Source: DAIUFH01 sp036844705
Lineage (GTDB): Bacteria; Bacillota; Clostridia; Tissierellales; Tissierellaceae
NCBI GenBank assembly: GCA_036844705.1
Contig: DAIUFH010000020.1
Coordinates: 1-31,591, forward strand
Length of the DNA stretch: 31,591 nucleotides
Direction of reading: 5' to 3'
Below, piece by piece: positions 15,643 through 24,190 of the stretch. Made by a program: the position numbers and the translations under genes. The first letter of the stretch is position 1. Every line of letters starts with the position of its first letter. The notes beneath the pieces were generated by a model. The model was given only the letters and a program-made list of their open reading frames with translations, had not been told where the DNA came from and ran no database searches.

Positions 15643-15987
15643 TTATTGTATAGATTTTCTCTTTCGCAACCAAATCCTTCTTATAGCACCAAAGTTATCA
15701 AATAACCGACCACCAAATGTAAAAATTGCTGCATAATATAATGGAACTCCTAGTCGATCTCCGATATAGGCCAAGAAAGCGGCTAATATGGCATTGCCAA
15801 AAAAACCGGAAAGAAAAATTGTTATACTGAAATTATTTTCTAAATTTGCTCTAATACCGCCAAATACAGAATCTAAACAGGCTAATATTGCAACTGAAAT
15901 ATATAATGAATATGCAGTATTATAAGTGTATGGCAATAAAAATCCAATTATTGCTCCGATTAATATACCAATAAGTGCAAAAAACAT
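15643..15987 (-). CDS. sbp: Small basic protein Sbp (DUF1290)
   Basis: This 114-residue membrane protein of unknown function is usually found between the DUF881 genes and ftsA/ftsZ. It is almost wholly hydrophobic, with about four segments (roughly 2-20, 28-45, 55-78, 84-100). The family motifs are IGAIIGFLLPYTYN, LDSVFGGIRANLE (a cytoplasmic or loop region with a GGIRA core) and LGVPLYYAAIFTFGGRLFDN, and it ends in the basic tail RRIWLRKRKSI. Its ATG follows the stop codon of the preceding gene directly (TAAATG), so the two are translationally coupled. Confidence 0.88.
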   Translation of the reverse strand: MFFALIGILIGAIIGFLLPYTYNTAYSLYISVAILACLDSVFGGIRANLENNFSITIFLSGFFGNAILAAFLAYIGDRLGVPLYYAAIFTFGGRLFDNFGAIRRIWLRKRKSIQ

Positions 15988-16713
15988 TTAATCACCTTCT
16001 CCAACTGGTTTTGCATAGGTATAGCTATAACTGCCACTATAGGCAGGAATTGTGACCTTATCCTGAATCTCTGGTTCAAATCCCATTAAATATACAGATT
16101 TTAATGTATCTCCATATGTTCCAGGTGCATTGACAGATGCCATTAAGACCTTGGGATCTCCTATTGCCTTTATAACAAATGGTGTACCTATGCTTCTACC
16201 ATTAATTCTTATAACAGGACCACCACATTTAATTTCAGAGGTGGATACAACTCTTTGATTATTTATACTTATGGCCTCAGCCCCTGCAATCTTTAAATCA
16301 TTTATTATATTGAGGATATCTACATCATGTATAAGAGCATCCTCTATATCAAATCCTACTATTTCACTATTCATATTATCAAACATTGTAATTCTGATGC
16401 CAGGTCCTTCCAAAGGTGATCTCCCAGAAATTACTTTATTTAGTTTGATATCTTCTTTAAGAATATCTACAATATTTTGATCACCCATTGATATATTTTC
16501 AATAATTGCAAGTTCATCTTCTCTTTGCTTAATTAATTTCTCTAATTCTATAATTTCATTATTCGTTGAGTTTATTTCAACTTTAATATCCTGAATAGAT
16601 TTTAGAGTAACTGGTGCTATAGACTCTACTTTCATTCTCATTTGTGTCGCTATAAGAACACCAATCAATATACTAAATAACGTTAATATGATTTTTGGGT
16701 TACTATTTTTCAT
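15988..16713 (-). CDS. DUF881 family membrane protein, YlxX-like
   Basis: A short cytoplasmic end is followed by one membrane segment (about 7-24), a heptad-rich coiled coil (about 35-72) and an extracytoplasmic DUF881 domain with GPGIRITMFDN, a repeated pattern around GAEAISINNQRVVSTSEIKCGGPVIRING, and IGDPKVL. The 241 residues fit the family. The function is unknown; the genes are conserved next to ftsQ/divIB, sbp and ftsZ, as ylxX is in Bacillus, which suggests a division or envelope role. It is 13 bases after the paralogous gene upstream and coupled to sbp downstream. The ATG follows GGAGGAATAAT. Confidence 0.87.
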   Translation of the reverse strand: MKNSNPKIILTLFSILIGVLIATQMRMKVESIAPVTLKSIQDIKVEINSTNNEIIELEKLIKQREDELAIIENISMGDQNIVDILKEDIKLNKVISGRSPLEGPGIRITMFDNMNSEIVGFDIEDALIHDVDILNIINDLKIAGAEAISINNQRVVSTSEIKCGGPVIRINGRSIGTPFVIKAIGDPKVLMASVNAPGTYGDTLKSVYLMGFEPEIQDKVTIPAYSGSYSYTYAKPVGEGD

Positions 16714-16726
16714 ATTATTCCTCCAA

Positions 16727-17455
16727 TCAATTAACTATTTCTTCAACAGGATTAGCATAAATAAATGTTTTAATTTTACTATATTTAGGAATTGTAATAT
16801 TTCTATCTTGTGTTAAATTTACAATATACCCATAATTTCGGAGTTGCCATACTATACCCCACTTAATTGCCAAAGCTGATTCTAAGGTATCAGGATTTCC
16901 TATAGCTTTTATAATTATTGGTGAGCTTTTTGAAACACCATTTATTTCTATATGATTACCTGCCCTAACTATTTCAGTAAATGCTGTATATCTTTGATCG
17001 TTTATAGAAATAGCTTCTGCTTCAGCTGCATTTAGAACACTAACAACCTGAAGTATCAAATCAAGCTCATCTATTATACTATATCCTTCTCCATATTGAA
17101 CATCTGCAGGAGGGTCATTTATTTCCAAGACGATTCCTTCGCCATTTAAATCCACATATCCTGCCAGCATTCTATATTTCATAGCATCATTATAAAGATT
17201 TTCTGCATAAAGATTATCTTCAACTCCACCTTTTTCATATTGCTCTATTTTATTTTCCAGTTCTTCAATTCTATTAGTTTGAGCTTCCTTTTCAGACTGA
17301 GCCTTTTTTAATTCTATTGCTAATTGTTGAGCTCTTTGTGTAGGTAATATTCCCTCCCCAACAGATTTACTAATTGTTTTAAACTGAATGGATAAAATCA
17401 AGCCAAGGAAAATTGACACTAAAACTAAGGCTGCAATATCCCGAGATTTTTTCAT
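16727..17455 (-). CDS. DUF881 family membrane protein, YlxW-like
   Basis: This is the first of two tandem DUF881 paralogues. The 242-residue product has a membrane segment at about 6-24, a coiled coil rich in K, E and Q (about 40-75), then the DUF881 domain with GEGIVLEINDPP, EAEAISINDQRYTAFTEIVRAG and IIIKAIGNPDTLESAL. The start is the ATG at 17455 behind AGGAGGG; an upstream in-frame start would run through the ribosome binding site. It starts 13 bases after ftsQ ends. Comparison with its neighbour (NDQRYTAFTEI against NNQRVVSTSEI) points to an old duplication. The function is not known. Confidence 0.87.
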   Translation of the reverse strand: MKKSRDIAALVLVSIFLGLILSIQFKTISKSVGEGILPTQRAQQLAIELKKAQSEKEAQTNRIEELENKIEQYEKGGVEDNLYAENLYNDAMKYRMLAGYVDLNGEGIVLEINDPPADVQYGEGYSIIDELDLILQVVSVLNAAEAEAISINDQRYTAFTEIVRAGNHIEINGVSKSSPIIIKAIGNPDTLESALAIKWGIVWQLRNYGYIVNLTQDRNITIPKYSKIKTFIYANPVEEIVN

Positions 17456-17468
17456 TTTATCCCTCCTA

Positions 17469-18218
17469 TTAATCATCCAATACAAGAATAGGGTTTTCGC
17501 CTTTATTCATAATAATCATATTACACTTTAATTGTTTTTTTTCAATATCATTTAAAATCTTATCTAATAATCTTAACTTATATTTTACATTATATAGGGG
17601 TCCAAAGGCAACACTAATGCTATTATTTAAATCAATATTAATTTCTTCATTTGTATCATAATTAATTGTATTCATTGCACTAATTGTTGGAATTAACTCA
17701 TCTTCATTAAAAAAATCTAATAATTTCATTCCTATTTCATCATTTGAAATTTTATTTCCTGGTTCAAGATTTTCGATATTGAAACCTACAAAGCAAGGTA
17801 GCTCGTCCACCCTTGTGTCCGATACCTCAAGAACATAACCCTCATTATCTATCAACATATAGTTTGAAAGCATTTTTAGTTGAACGACTCTCTTCCTTTC
17901 CTCTATATTGATATTAATTGTATCAGGCAATTTTCGCTTAATATTAGCTGACTTAACATATGATAAGGATTCAATATTATTCAAAACATCAGATTTTTTT
18001 ATTTTATAGATATTTTCGCCAATATTTATTGTAGAAGCCTTTATTATTATATCATCAGTCAATATGTTATTTCCATCAACATTTACTTTTTTAATATTAA
18101 AAAAATCAGATTTGACCATAAAAGCAGTTCCAAATGATACCAAAGATAGCATCAATATCAATCTGAACATCATTCTCTTTCTTCTTCTCTTTTTTTCTAC
18201 TCTTGTGGGTTTTTTCAT
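17469..18218 (-). CDS. ftsQ: Cell division protein FtsQ/DivIB
   Basis: This bitopic membrane protein of the divisome works with FtsL and FtsB/DivIC to activate septal wall synthesis. The 249 residues give a very basic cytoplasmic tail (1-16, KKRRRKR), one membrane segment (17-35), a POTRA domain (about 40-112, beginning FFNIKKVNVDGNNILT) and the FtsQ beta domain with NINIEERKRVVQLK and LIDNEGYVLE. The fold and location fit DivIB; sequence in this family is weakly conserved, so context carries part of the call. The start is an ATG behind GAGGTGAT. It lies 47 bases after murA, across a short GC-rich hairpin. Confidence 0.88.
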   Translation of the reverse strand: MKKPTRVEKKRRRKRMMFRLILMLSLVSFGTAFMVKSDFFNIKKVNVDGNNILTDDIIIKASTINIGENIYKIKKSDVLNNIESLSYVKSANIKRKLPDTININIEERKRVVQLKMLSNYMLIDNEGYVLEVSDTRVDELPCFVGFNIENLEPGNKISNDEIGMKLLDFFNEDELIPTISAMNTINYDTNEEINIDLNNSISVAFGPLYNVKYKLRLLDKILNDIEKKQLKCNMIIMNKGENPILVLDD

Positions 18219-18251
18219 TGTATCACCTCAATAGTTGTCCCACACTTATCC

Positions 18252-18267
18252 AGCAGCAAAAGCTGCT
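18252..18267 (-). other. Short hairpin at the murA stop codon
   Basis: AGCAGC, TTTT, GCTGCT on the minus strand forms a 6-bp GC-rich stem overlapping the murA stop. There is no T-run after it (GGATAAGTG follows), so it is not a classical terminator. It may affect mRNA stability or murA-ftsQ coupling. Confidence 0.35.
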
Positions 18268-19519
18268 ATTTTAATGTTCTAATATAAGCACCTAATTTTC
18301 TTAGGTTTATATCCATATTTTCATAGCCGCGATTTATATGATATATATTATCTATATCAGTAGTACCTTGCGCTACTAATCCTGCCAATACCAATGCTGC
18401 TCCTCCCCTTAAATCTTTGGCTGAAACTTTTGCTCCAGTCAATTCCTTAACTCCTTTTATAACTGCAACTTTACCAAACGTCTTAATATTAGCTCCCATC
18501 CTAGTCAATTCCTCAGCATGCTTAAATCTGTTCTCAAAAATCGTCTCATTTACAACACTAGTCCCACTAGCTATGGTCAACAATGTCATAAACTGTGCTT
18601 GCATATCAGTAGGAAATCCAGGATATGGAAGTGTTTGTAACATTTCTATGGAATATAATTTATTTGGTCCAATTACCTTTAGAGAATCACCATTAGCATA
18701 TATAATTGCACCAGCTTCTCTCAATTTAGAGATGATACTTAATAAATGGTCTGTTACAATGTCTTTAACAATTACTTCACCTTTTGTAATTACAGCAGCT
18801 GTCATATATGTTCCAGCTACAATTCTATCAGGAATAATTCTATGTTCGCAACTATTTAGAGATTTGACGCCTTCAATAGTAATAATACTTGTACCAGCTC
18901 CATTGACTTTTGCTCCGGCACTATTTAAATAATGCTGTAAATCAATCAATTCTGGTTCCCTTGCAGCGTTTCTTATAGTTGTAATGCCTTCAGCTGTCAC
19001 TGCTGCAAGCATTATATTTTCAGTTGCACCTACTGAAGGATAATCCAGTTGAATATCACAACCTTTAAGTCCTGTTGTCTTACAGTCTAAAAATCCATGA
19101 GCTTCATCAATTACTGCGCCCATATGTCTTAAAGCCTTTAGGTGCAAATCAATTGGTCTAGGTCCTATTTCACATCCACCAGGATATGCAATCTTTACCT
19201 CTCCAAATCTTGCTAGCATTGCACCCATTATTATAATAGATGATCTCATTTCTCTTACAAACTCTTCAGGCAATTCTAAATTGCTTATTGAAGAAGAATC
19301 AACAGTAATTGTATTTCCATCAGGAGTAATTTTTGCTCCTAACGATGAAAGTATCTGTATCATCATATCTACATCCCTTAACTTTGGGATATTGAATATA
19401 GTACTAACTTTTCCTGAAATAACTGTAGCAGCTAATATTGGTAGAACTGAGTTTTTTGCTCCTTGTATACTTATTTCACCTGAAAGCCTATGACCTCCAT
19501 GGATGATATACTTTTCCAT
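18266..19519 (-). CDS. murA: UDP-N-acetylglucosamine 1-carboxyvinyltransferase
   Basis: MurA transfers enolpyruvate from PEP to UDP-GlcNAc, the first committed step of peptidoglycan synthesis in the cytoplasm. The 417 residues match the family. It shows QGAKNS (19-24) with the essential Lys22, the loop YPGGCEIGPRPIDLH carrying the catalytic Cys116 (the fosfomycin target), and late PYPGFPTDMQAQFM with the catalytic Asp region. Cys rather than Asp at 116 predicts normal fosfomycin sensitivity of this copy. The ATG follows GGAGGTGGG, part of which is paired in an upstream hairpin (19529-19562). Many Firmicutes have a second murA copy; none is in this window. Confidence 0.97.
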   Translation of the reverse strand: MEKYIIHGGHRLSGEISIQGAKNSVLPILAATVISGKVSTIFNIPKLRDVDMMIQILSSLGAKITPDGNTITVDSSSISNLELPEEFVREMRSSIIIMGAMLARFGEVKIAYPGGCEIGPRPIDLHLKALRHMGAVIDEAHGFLDCKTTGLKGCDIQLDYPSVGATENIMLAAVTAEGITTIRNAAREPELIDLQHYLNSAGAKVNGAGTSIITIEGVKSLNSCEHRIIPDRIVAGTYMTAAVITKGEVIVKDIVTDHLLSIISKLREAGAIIYANGDSLKVIGPNKLYSIEMLQTLPYPGFPTDMQAQFMTLLTIASGTSVVNETIFENRFKHAEELTRMGANIKTFGKVAVIKGVKELTGAKVSAKDLRGGAALVLAGLVAQGTTDIDNIYHINRGYENMDINLRKLGAYIRTLK

Positions 19520-19528
19520 TAACCCACC

Positions 19529-19562
19529 TCCATTGCACTATATGTTTATACTATGCAATGGA
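19529..19562 (-). promoter_or_regulatory. Intercistronic hairpin covering the murA ribosome binding site
   Basis: In the 53-base gap between murG and murA, TCCATTGCA (minus strand, 19554-19562) pairs perfectly with TGCAATGGA (19529-19537). The last three bases of the 3' arm are the first three of the murA ribosome binding site GGAGG. No T-run follows. The structure could reduce murA translation or protect the processed message. Confidence 0.5.
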
Positions 19563-19572
19563 AATATTGGGG

Positions 19573-20682
19573 TTACTTTTTTTTAATAAGTTTATCTATT
19601 TCTGACACAATTAGACTTGTTGCATTAATATTACCCATCTTTTTGCTGTTAATCGACATATTTAAAAGTTCTTCTTTATCATCAATTAATTCTTGTATTC
19701 TATTTAATAATATTTCACTATTTAGGTCCTTTTCCAGTATTAGAATACTAGCACCTTTTTTTTCAAAGGCTCGTGCATTAAATTCCTGATGATTTTCAGC
19801 AGTATAAGCCTTTGGTATCAGAATACTTGGTACCCCAACAGCTGATATTTCAGAAAGCGTTATTGCTCCTGCACTCGTTACTATAAGATTGGCAATATTT
19901 AAAGCATCAGGCATATCATAAAAATAAGGTAATACTCTAATATCAGGAGGTAATTGTATATTTTGTTTTTTTAATTTTAATTTAAACTCGTCATACATCC
20001 TTGTGCCAGTAACATGGATAAGCTGATAATTATCAGAAGTCTTATAATTCTTTATTATATCAAAGATACAATCATTTAGCTTCTTTTGACCTCCACTCCC
20101 ACCAAAAGAGAGTATAAATGGTTTATCAGGTCTTATATTCAATTTAGAATAAGCAATTGTCTTATTTATTTCAAGTATTTCTTTTCTAATTGGATTGCCG
20201 GTTTTTATAACATTGTCAGGATATTTAAAATAATTCCTTGCTTCATCAAAAGTAACAGCAATTTTGTTTACGTATCTTGAAAGTATTTTATTGGTAATAC
20301 CAGGAAAGGCATTTTGTTCATGAATAAGGGCTGGTATTTTATACTTGCATGCCATATAAATTACAGGTCCACTTACATAACCACCTGTCCCTATAGCAAC
20401 ATCAGGCTTATATTCCTTAATTATCTTTTTTGATTCACCTAACCCATAAATCAATTCTCTCAGTGCAACAAAAGAAGATTTATTCAATCTTCTGGGCATC
20501 CCCTTAACCCTTATGGTACTAAATTTTATTCCAGCTTTGGGTACTAATTCAGCCTCTAATCCTGTTTTAGTTCCTATATATAATATATCAGCCTCCGGAT
20601 GTTTACTTTTAATTTCACTGGCAATGGCTAATGCAGGATATATATGTCCACCTGTTCCTCCACCAGTTATCAAATATTTCAT
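19573..20682 (-). CDS. murG: UDP-GlcNAc:lipid I transferase MurG
   Basis: MurG is a membrane-associated GT28 glycosyltransferase that adds GlcNAc to lipid I to give lipid II. The 369 residues show the N-terminal glycine loop GGGTGGHIYPALA (8-20), GTGGYVSGPV (about 95-104), HEQNAFPG, GGSGGQKKLND opening the C-terminal Rossmann domain, and the UDP-GlcNAc-binding segment TSAGAITLSEISAVGVPSI with PKAYTAENHQEFNA. The ATG follows AGGAG. ftsW ends four bases upstream, so translation is probably coupled. It lies between the lipid II polymerase gene ftsW and murA. Confidence 0.98.
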   Translation of the reverse strand: MKYLITGGGTGGHIYPALAIASEIKSKHPEADILYIGTKTGLEAELVPKAGIKFSTIRVKGMPRRLNKSSFVALRELIYGLGESKKIIKEYKPDVAIGTGGYVSGPVIYMACKYKIPALIHEQNAFPGITNKILSRYVNKIAVTFDEARNYFKYPDNVIKTGNPIRKEILEINKTIAYSKLNIRPDKPFILSFGGSGGQKKLNDCIFDIIKNYKTSDNYQLIHVTGTRMYDEFKLKLKKQNIQLPPDIRVLPYFYDMPDALNIANLIVTSAGAITLSEISAVGVPSILIPKAYTAENHQEFNARAFEKKGASILILEKDLNSEILLNRIQELIDDKEELLNMSINSKKMGNINATSLIVSEIDKLIKKK

Positions 20683-20686
20683 TTGA

Positions 20687-21814
20687 TCAACTCCTATCTA
20701 ATTTTGCATATCTTGAGATGTTTAACAGTATCCCTATAGAAGCCATATAGAATAATAATGATGTTCCTCCATAGCTTATAAATGGTAAAGTAATTCCGGT
20801 AGTAGGGATAGAAGATGTAACTACTGCAATATTAATTAGGGATTGAACAGTAATAAGAGCTGTGATTCCAGAAGCTAAATAGCATCCAAACAAATCCTCT
20901 GTTTTTAATGCAATGATTATACCTCTCCAAATAACTACGAAAAACAGGAATAAAACCAGCAAGGTTCCCACTAAGCCCAATTCTTCTCCTATAATTGAAA
21001 AAATAAAATCATTATATGCTTCAGGAATGTAGAAAAACTTCTGTCTGCTCTTTCCTAAACCTAAACCAAATAGTCCTCCTGAGCCTAATGCATAAAGTGA
21101 CTGCACCACCTGCCATCCATCACCTAATTTGTCTTTGAATGGATCTAAAAATGTTGTCCATCGTCTCATCCTGTATTCATTTCCTTCACCTGTAATAGCA
21201 TAAAACAGAAATCCAGCAGCACCACCGACCATAAAAACAAGATGTGAAATCTTCATACCTGCAACAAAGAACATGGCCATCAATGTAGCTCCAAGAGTTA
21301 CTGTAGTACCTAAGTCTGGCTGCATAAGAATAATAATACATGATATTCCAATTAAAAATATTGCAGGTATTGTACCTTTTAATAATGTTCCAAGATTATC
21401 TTTACGATCAGCCAAAAACTTTGCAAAAAATATTACAGAACCTATTTTAATTGCATCAGAAGGCATAAAAGTTGTAAATCCTAGATTTATCCATCTGGTC
21501 GCTCCTTTTAACTCTAAACCTAAAGGCGTAAATAATAAAAGTCCTGAGAATTGAGCCAATAAAAAGAGTGGCAAAGCATATTTTTTAAAGAATTTGTAAT
21601 TAATATTCATGCATATGATCATTGCAGCAAATCCTGCAATAGATGATTGCAATTGCTTTTTCAAAAAATAATAGCCATTATCGAATTCCACCATAGCCTC
21701 AGGCCAGCTCGAGCTGAATACCATAACTATTCCTATGAATACAAGTGATACAGTGGCAATTAATAATATAAAATCAACGGATTTCCTTTTTGTAATTTTT
21801 TTACCTTTCTCCAT
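20687..21814 (-). CDS. ftsW: Peptidoglycan glycosyltransferase FtsW (SEDS family)
   Basis: FtsW is a polytopic SEDS polymerase that works with a class B PBP at the septum. The 375 residues give about ten membrane segments. Visible family landmarks are LKGATRWINLGFTTFMPSD (about 103-121), the large external loop ending GLGLGKSRQKFFYIPEAYNDFIFSIIGEELG, which corresponds to the PEAHTDFIF motif, and the C-terminal TGITLPFISYGGTSLL. Its place between murD and murG matches spoVE/ftsW of other Firmicutes. Whether this copy serves vegetative division, spore cortex or both cannot be told from sequence. The ATG follows GGAGTGATGTT; murD ends four bases before it. Confidence 0.95.
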   Translation of the reverse strand: MEKGKKITKRKSVDFILLIATVSLVFIGIVMVFSSSWPEAMVEFDNGYYFLKKQLQSSIAGFAAMIICMNINYKFFKKYALPLFLLAQFSGLLLFTPLGLELKGATRWINLGFTTFMPSDAIKIGSVIFFAKFLADRKDNLGTLLKGTIPAIFLIGISCIIILMQPDLGTTVTLGATLMAMFFVAGMKISHLVFMVGGAAGFLFYAITGEGNEYRMRRWTTFLDPFKDKLGDGWQVVQSLYALGSGGLFGLGLGKSRQKFFYIPEAYNDFIFSIIGEELGLVGTLLVLFLFFVVIWRGIIIALKTEDLFGCYLASGITALITVQSLINIAVVTSSIPTTGITLPFISYGGTSLLFYMASIGILLNISRYAKLDRS

Positions 21815-21818
21815 AACA

Positions 21819-23177
21819 TCACTCCATTAGATCAAAGACTTCTTTTTTAAAATCTTTACCTCTTTCTTCATAATTTTTATACATTCCCCAGCTGGCACAT
21901 GCAGGAGATAATAATACATTATCGCCTTGTATACCTATTTTTGAGGAAACCCCTACAGCTTCCTTCATATTGTTGACTAAGAAGAAATTTGTAAAATTAT
22001 TGGCCATTGCAGCTTCTTTTATCTTTTCCTTAGTTTGACCTAATAGAATCAGTGTCTTTACCTTCCCATTAAAAGACCTTATAAATTCATCATAACTTGA
22101 ACCCTTATCATAACCTCCGGCTATCAATATAATAGGCTTTTTTACAGCCTCTACAGCCTTCATACTTGCATCCGGGTTTGTTCCCTTGGAATCATTATAA
22201 AAGGTGATTCCATCCCATGTAGCTACAAATTCCAGCCTATGTTCAACACCTTGAAAAGTTTTCAATGCTTCCTTTAATATATCGATGCTAATACCCATAG
22301 CTATGGCAATTCCAATACAACCTAGTGCATTTTCAAGATTATGTTTACCTAATATCTTTAATTCATCACATCTCATCAATTTCAAGGAATCATTGTGATA
22401 ATTTATTATTATATATTCTTCGTCTGCATAAATCCCTTCCTGAAGTTTTTCTTTTGTACTAAAATATATTACTTTACTTTTAACCTTGTTTTTTAATCCT
22501 CTAAGATTTATATCATCATAATTCAATATCAGATAATCCATCTTATCCTGGTTTCTAAATATCTTTAACTTAGCATCTCTATAATTTTCAAATGAACCAT
22601 GCCAATCTAAATGATCAGGTGTAATATTTGTAATAAGCCCTATTTTAGGTTTGAAAGTAGATGTATGCTCTAGCTGAAAGCTACTCAATTCCGTTACGAA
22701 TACATCATCATTTCCAGCCTCTAAAATTTTATCCATTATCCCTGTTCCAATATTTCCGACTACATGTGTTTTAATCTTAGCTTTTCTCAAAATCTCACCT
22801 GTTAACATAGTCGAAGTTGTTTTTCCATTGGTACCTGTTATAGCAATAAAATTTTTATTTTGGGAAACTCTATATGCAAATTCAATATCCGTAATGACTT
22901 CAATCCCATTTTCATTTGCAATCTTAAGCAATTTTACAAAAGGAGGAATACCAGGGCTTTTAATAATTAAATCAATTCCTTGTAAATCAAATTCATCGGT
23001 ATTTAAATGCTTCTCCATCGATATATAATTTATTTTATTCAATACATCCTTTAAATCTTCCTCTGTCTTTTTATCGCTTAATACAATATCGGCTCCTAAT
23101 TTATCAAGTGCTTTTATTGTTGAGATTCCAGTTATACCTAAACCAAGTACCAATACTTTTTTATTTTTAAGGTTCAT
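21819..23177 (-). CDS. murD: UDP-N-acetylmuramoylalanine--D-glutamate ligase
   Basis: MurD adds D-glutamate to UDP-MurNAc-L-Ala in the cytoplasm. The 452 residues have the N-terminal UDP-binding Rossmann domain (LGLGITGIST, 11-20; SPGIPP, 74-79), the ATP loop ITGTNGKTTS (113-122) in the central domain, ITPDHLDWHGS, YNDSKGTNPDA and AGGYDKGS at the start of the third domain, and the C-terminal SPACASWGMYKNYEERGKDF. In the last motif WGM replaces the more usual FDQ-type residues, a minor variation. The start is ATG 23177 behind AAGGTG. It lies 22 bases after mraY and four before ftsW. Confidence 0.97.
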   Translation of the reverse strand: MNLKNKKVLVLGLGITGISTIKALDKLGADIVLSDKKTEEDLKDVLNKINYISMEKHLNTDEFDLQGIDLIIKSPGIPPFVKLLKIANENGIEVITDIEFAYRVSQNKNFIAITGTNGKTTSTMLTGEILRKAKIKTHVVGNIGTGIMDKILEAGNDDVFVTELSSFQLEHTSTFKPKIGLITNITPDHLDWHGSFENYRDAKLKIFRNQDKMDYLILNYDDINLRGLKNKVKSKVIYFSTKEKLQEGIYADEEYIIINYHNDSLKLMRCDELKILGKHNLENALGCIGIAIAMGISIDILKEALKTFQGVEHRLEFVATWDGITFYNDSKGTNPDASMKAVEAVKKPIILIAGGYDKGSSYDEFIRSFNGKVKTLILLGQTKEKIKEAAMANNFTNFFLVNNMKEAVGVSSKIGIQGDNVLLSPACASWGMYKNYEERGKDFKKEVFDLME

Positions 23178-23199
23178 AAGAACACCTTACTTTCTTAAT

Positions 23200-24165
23200 T
23201 TAGATTTTTAAGCTAATTATTCCAATAATACATAGTATAGCTGTTACAAACCAGAATACTCCTACTACTTTAGTTTCCTTCCATCCCTTTAGTTCGTAAT
23301 GGTGATGTAAAGGGGACATTAAAAATACTCTTTTCCCAGTAAGCTTAAATGATACTACCTGGATTATGACAGATAATGTTTCTATAAAGAAAATACCACC
23401 TACTATTGGTAATATCAATGGTAAATTCATCAAAATTGCTATTCCGGAAATTGCTCCTCCTAAAGCCAATGAACCTGTATCTCCCATAATCACCTTTGCT
23501 GGATGGGCATTATGTATTAAAAACCCGAGACATGCGCCTATCAATGCAGATGAAAATATAGAAATACTATCTAAGCCCCAATTCAATGCTACTAAACTGA
23601 AAAATGATAAAACTATTATGGAAACACCTGTTGCCAAGCCATCCAGTCCATCTGTCAAATTAACGCTATTAACTGTGCCAACAACTACAAATACGATGAA
23701 AGGAATATATAAAATCCCTAAATCTAAATAATGATCTGGGAGAAACGGAATTATAATTTTTGTTCCCACTGCTGACGTATTAGATTGATAAATAGCTAAA
23801 ATGACTGCTAATATTATTTGAGCTATAAGCTTTTGATAAGCTCTCAATCCTAAATTTCTTTTTTTTATTATTTTTATATAATCATCTAAAAATCCTATAA
23901 GTCCAAAACCAAGGGTCGAAACAATCAATAGTATTATGTCCTTGGTTATAAGTCCAGATGTAACGACCGTAATCAATAATGCCATAAATATAATTATACC
24001 ACCCATCGTAGGAGTTCCAGATTTGGATAAATGGGATTTAGGTCCTTCTTCCCTAATGCTTTGACCAACCTTTAATCTTTTTAAAATTGGAATTATTAAA
24101 GGACCTAATAATAAACTTATTATGAATGATATAATTATTGTTCTTATTATGTGAAAGTACTCCAT
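23200..24165 (-). CDS. mraY: Phospho-MurNAc-pentapeptide transferase MraY
   Basis: MraY moves phospho-MurNAc-pentapeptide from UDP to undecaprenyl phosphate, making lipid I. The 321 residues form about ten membrane helices. Key sites are KSHLSKSGTPTMGG (43-56), the metal and substrate pair in GFLDDYIK (91-98, Asp94/Asp95), VNLTDGLDGLATG (168-180) and the C-terminal loop MSPLHHHYELKGW with its three histidines. The ATG follows GAGAGGAGAT. It starts 25 bases after murE. In most Bacillus-like clusters this gene directly precedes murD, as here. Confidence 0.98.
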   Translation of the reverse strand: MEYFHIIRTIIISFIISLLLGPLIIPILKRLKVGQSIREEGPKSHLSKSGTPTMGGIIIFMALLITVVTSGLITKDIILLIVSTLGFGLIGFLDDYIKIIKKRNLGLRAYQKLIAQIILAVILAIYQSNTSAVGTKIIIPFLPDHYLDLGILYIPFIVFVVVGTVNSVNLTDGLDGLATGVSIIVLSFFSLVALNWGLDSISIFSSALIGACLGFLIHNAHPAKVIMGDTGSLALGGAISGIAILMNLPLILPIVGGIFFIETLSVIIQVVSFKLTGKRVFLMSPLHHHYELKGWKETKVVGVFWFVTAILCIIGIISLKI

Positions 24166-24190
24166 TGTTATAAATCTCCTCTCATGTTAG

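Noticed and set aside
18252..18267. The murA-end hairpin AGCAGC-TTTT-GCTGCT as a terminator
   Set aside because: No T-run follows it and ftsQ starts shortly after with no promoter, so it is recorded only as a hairpin.
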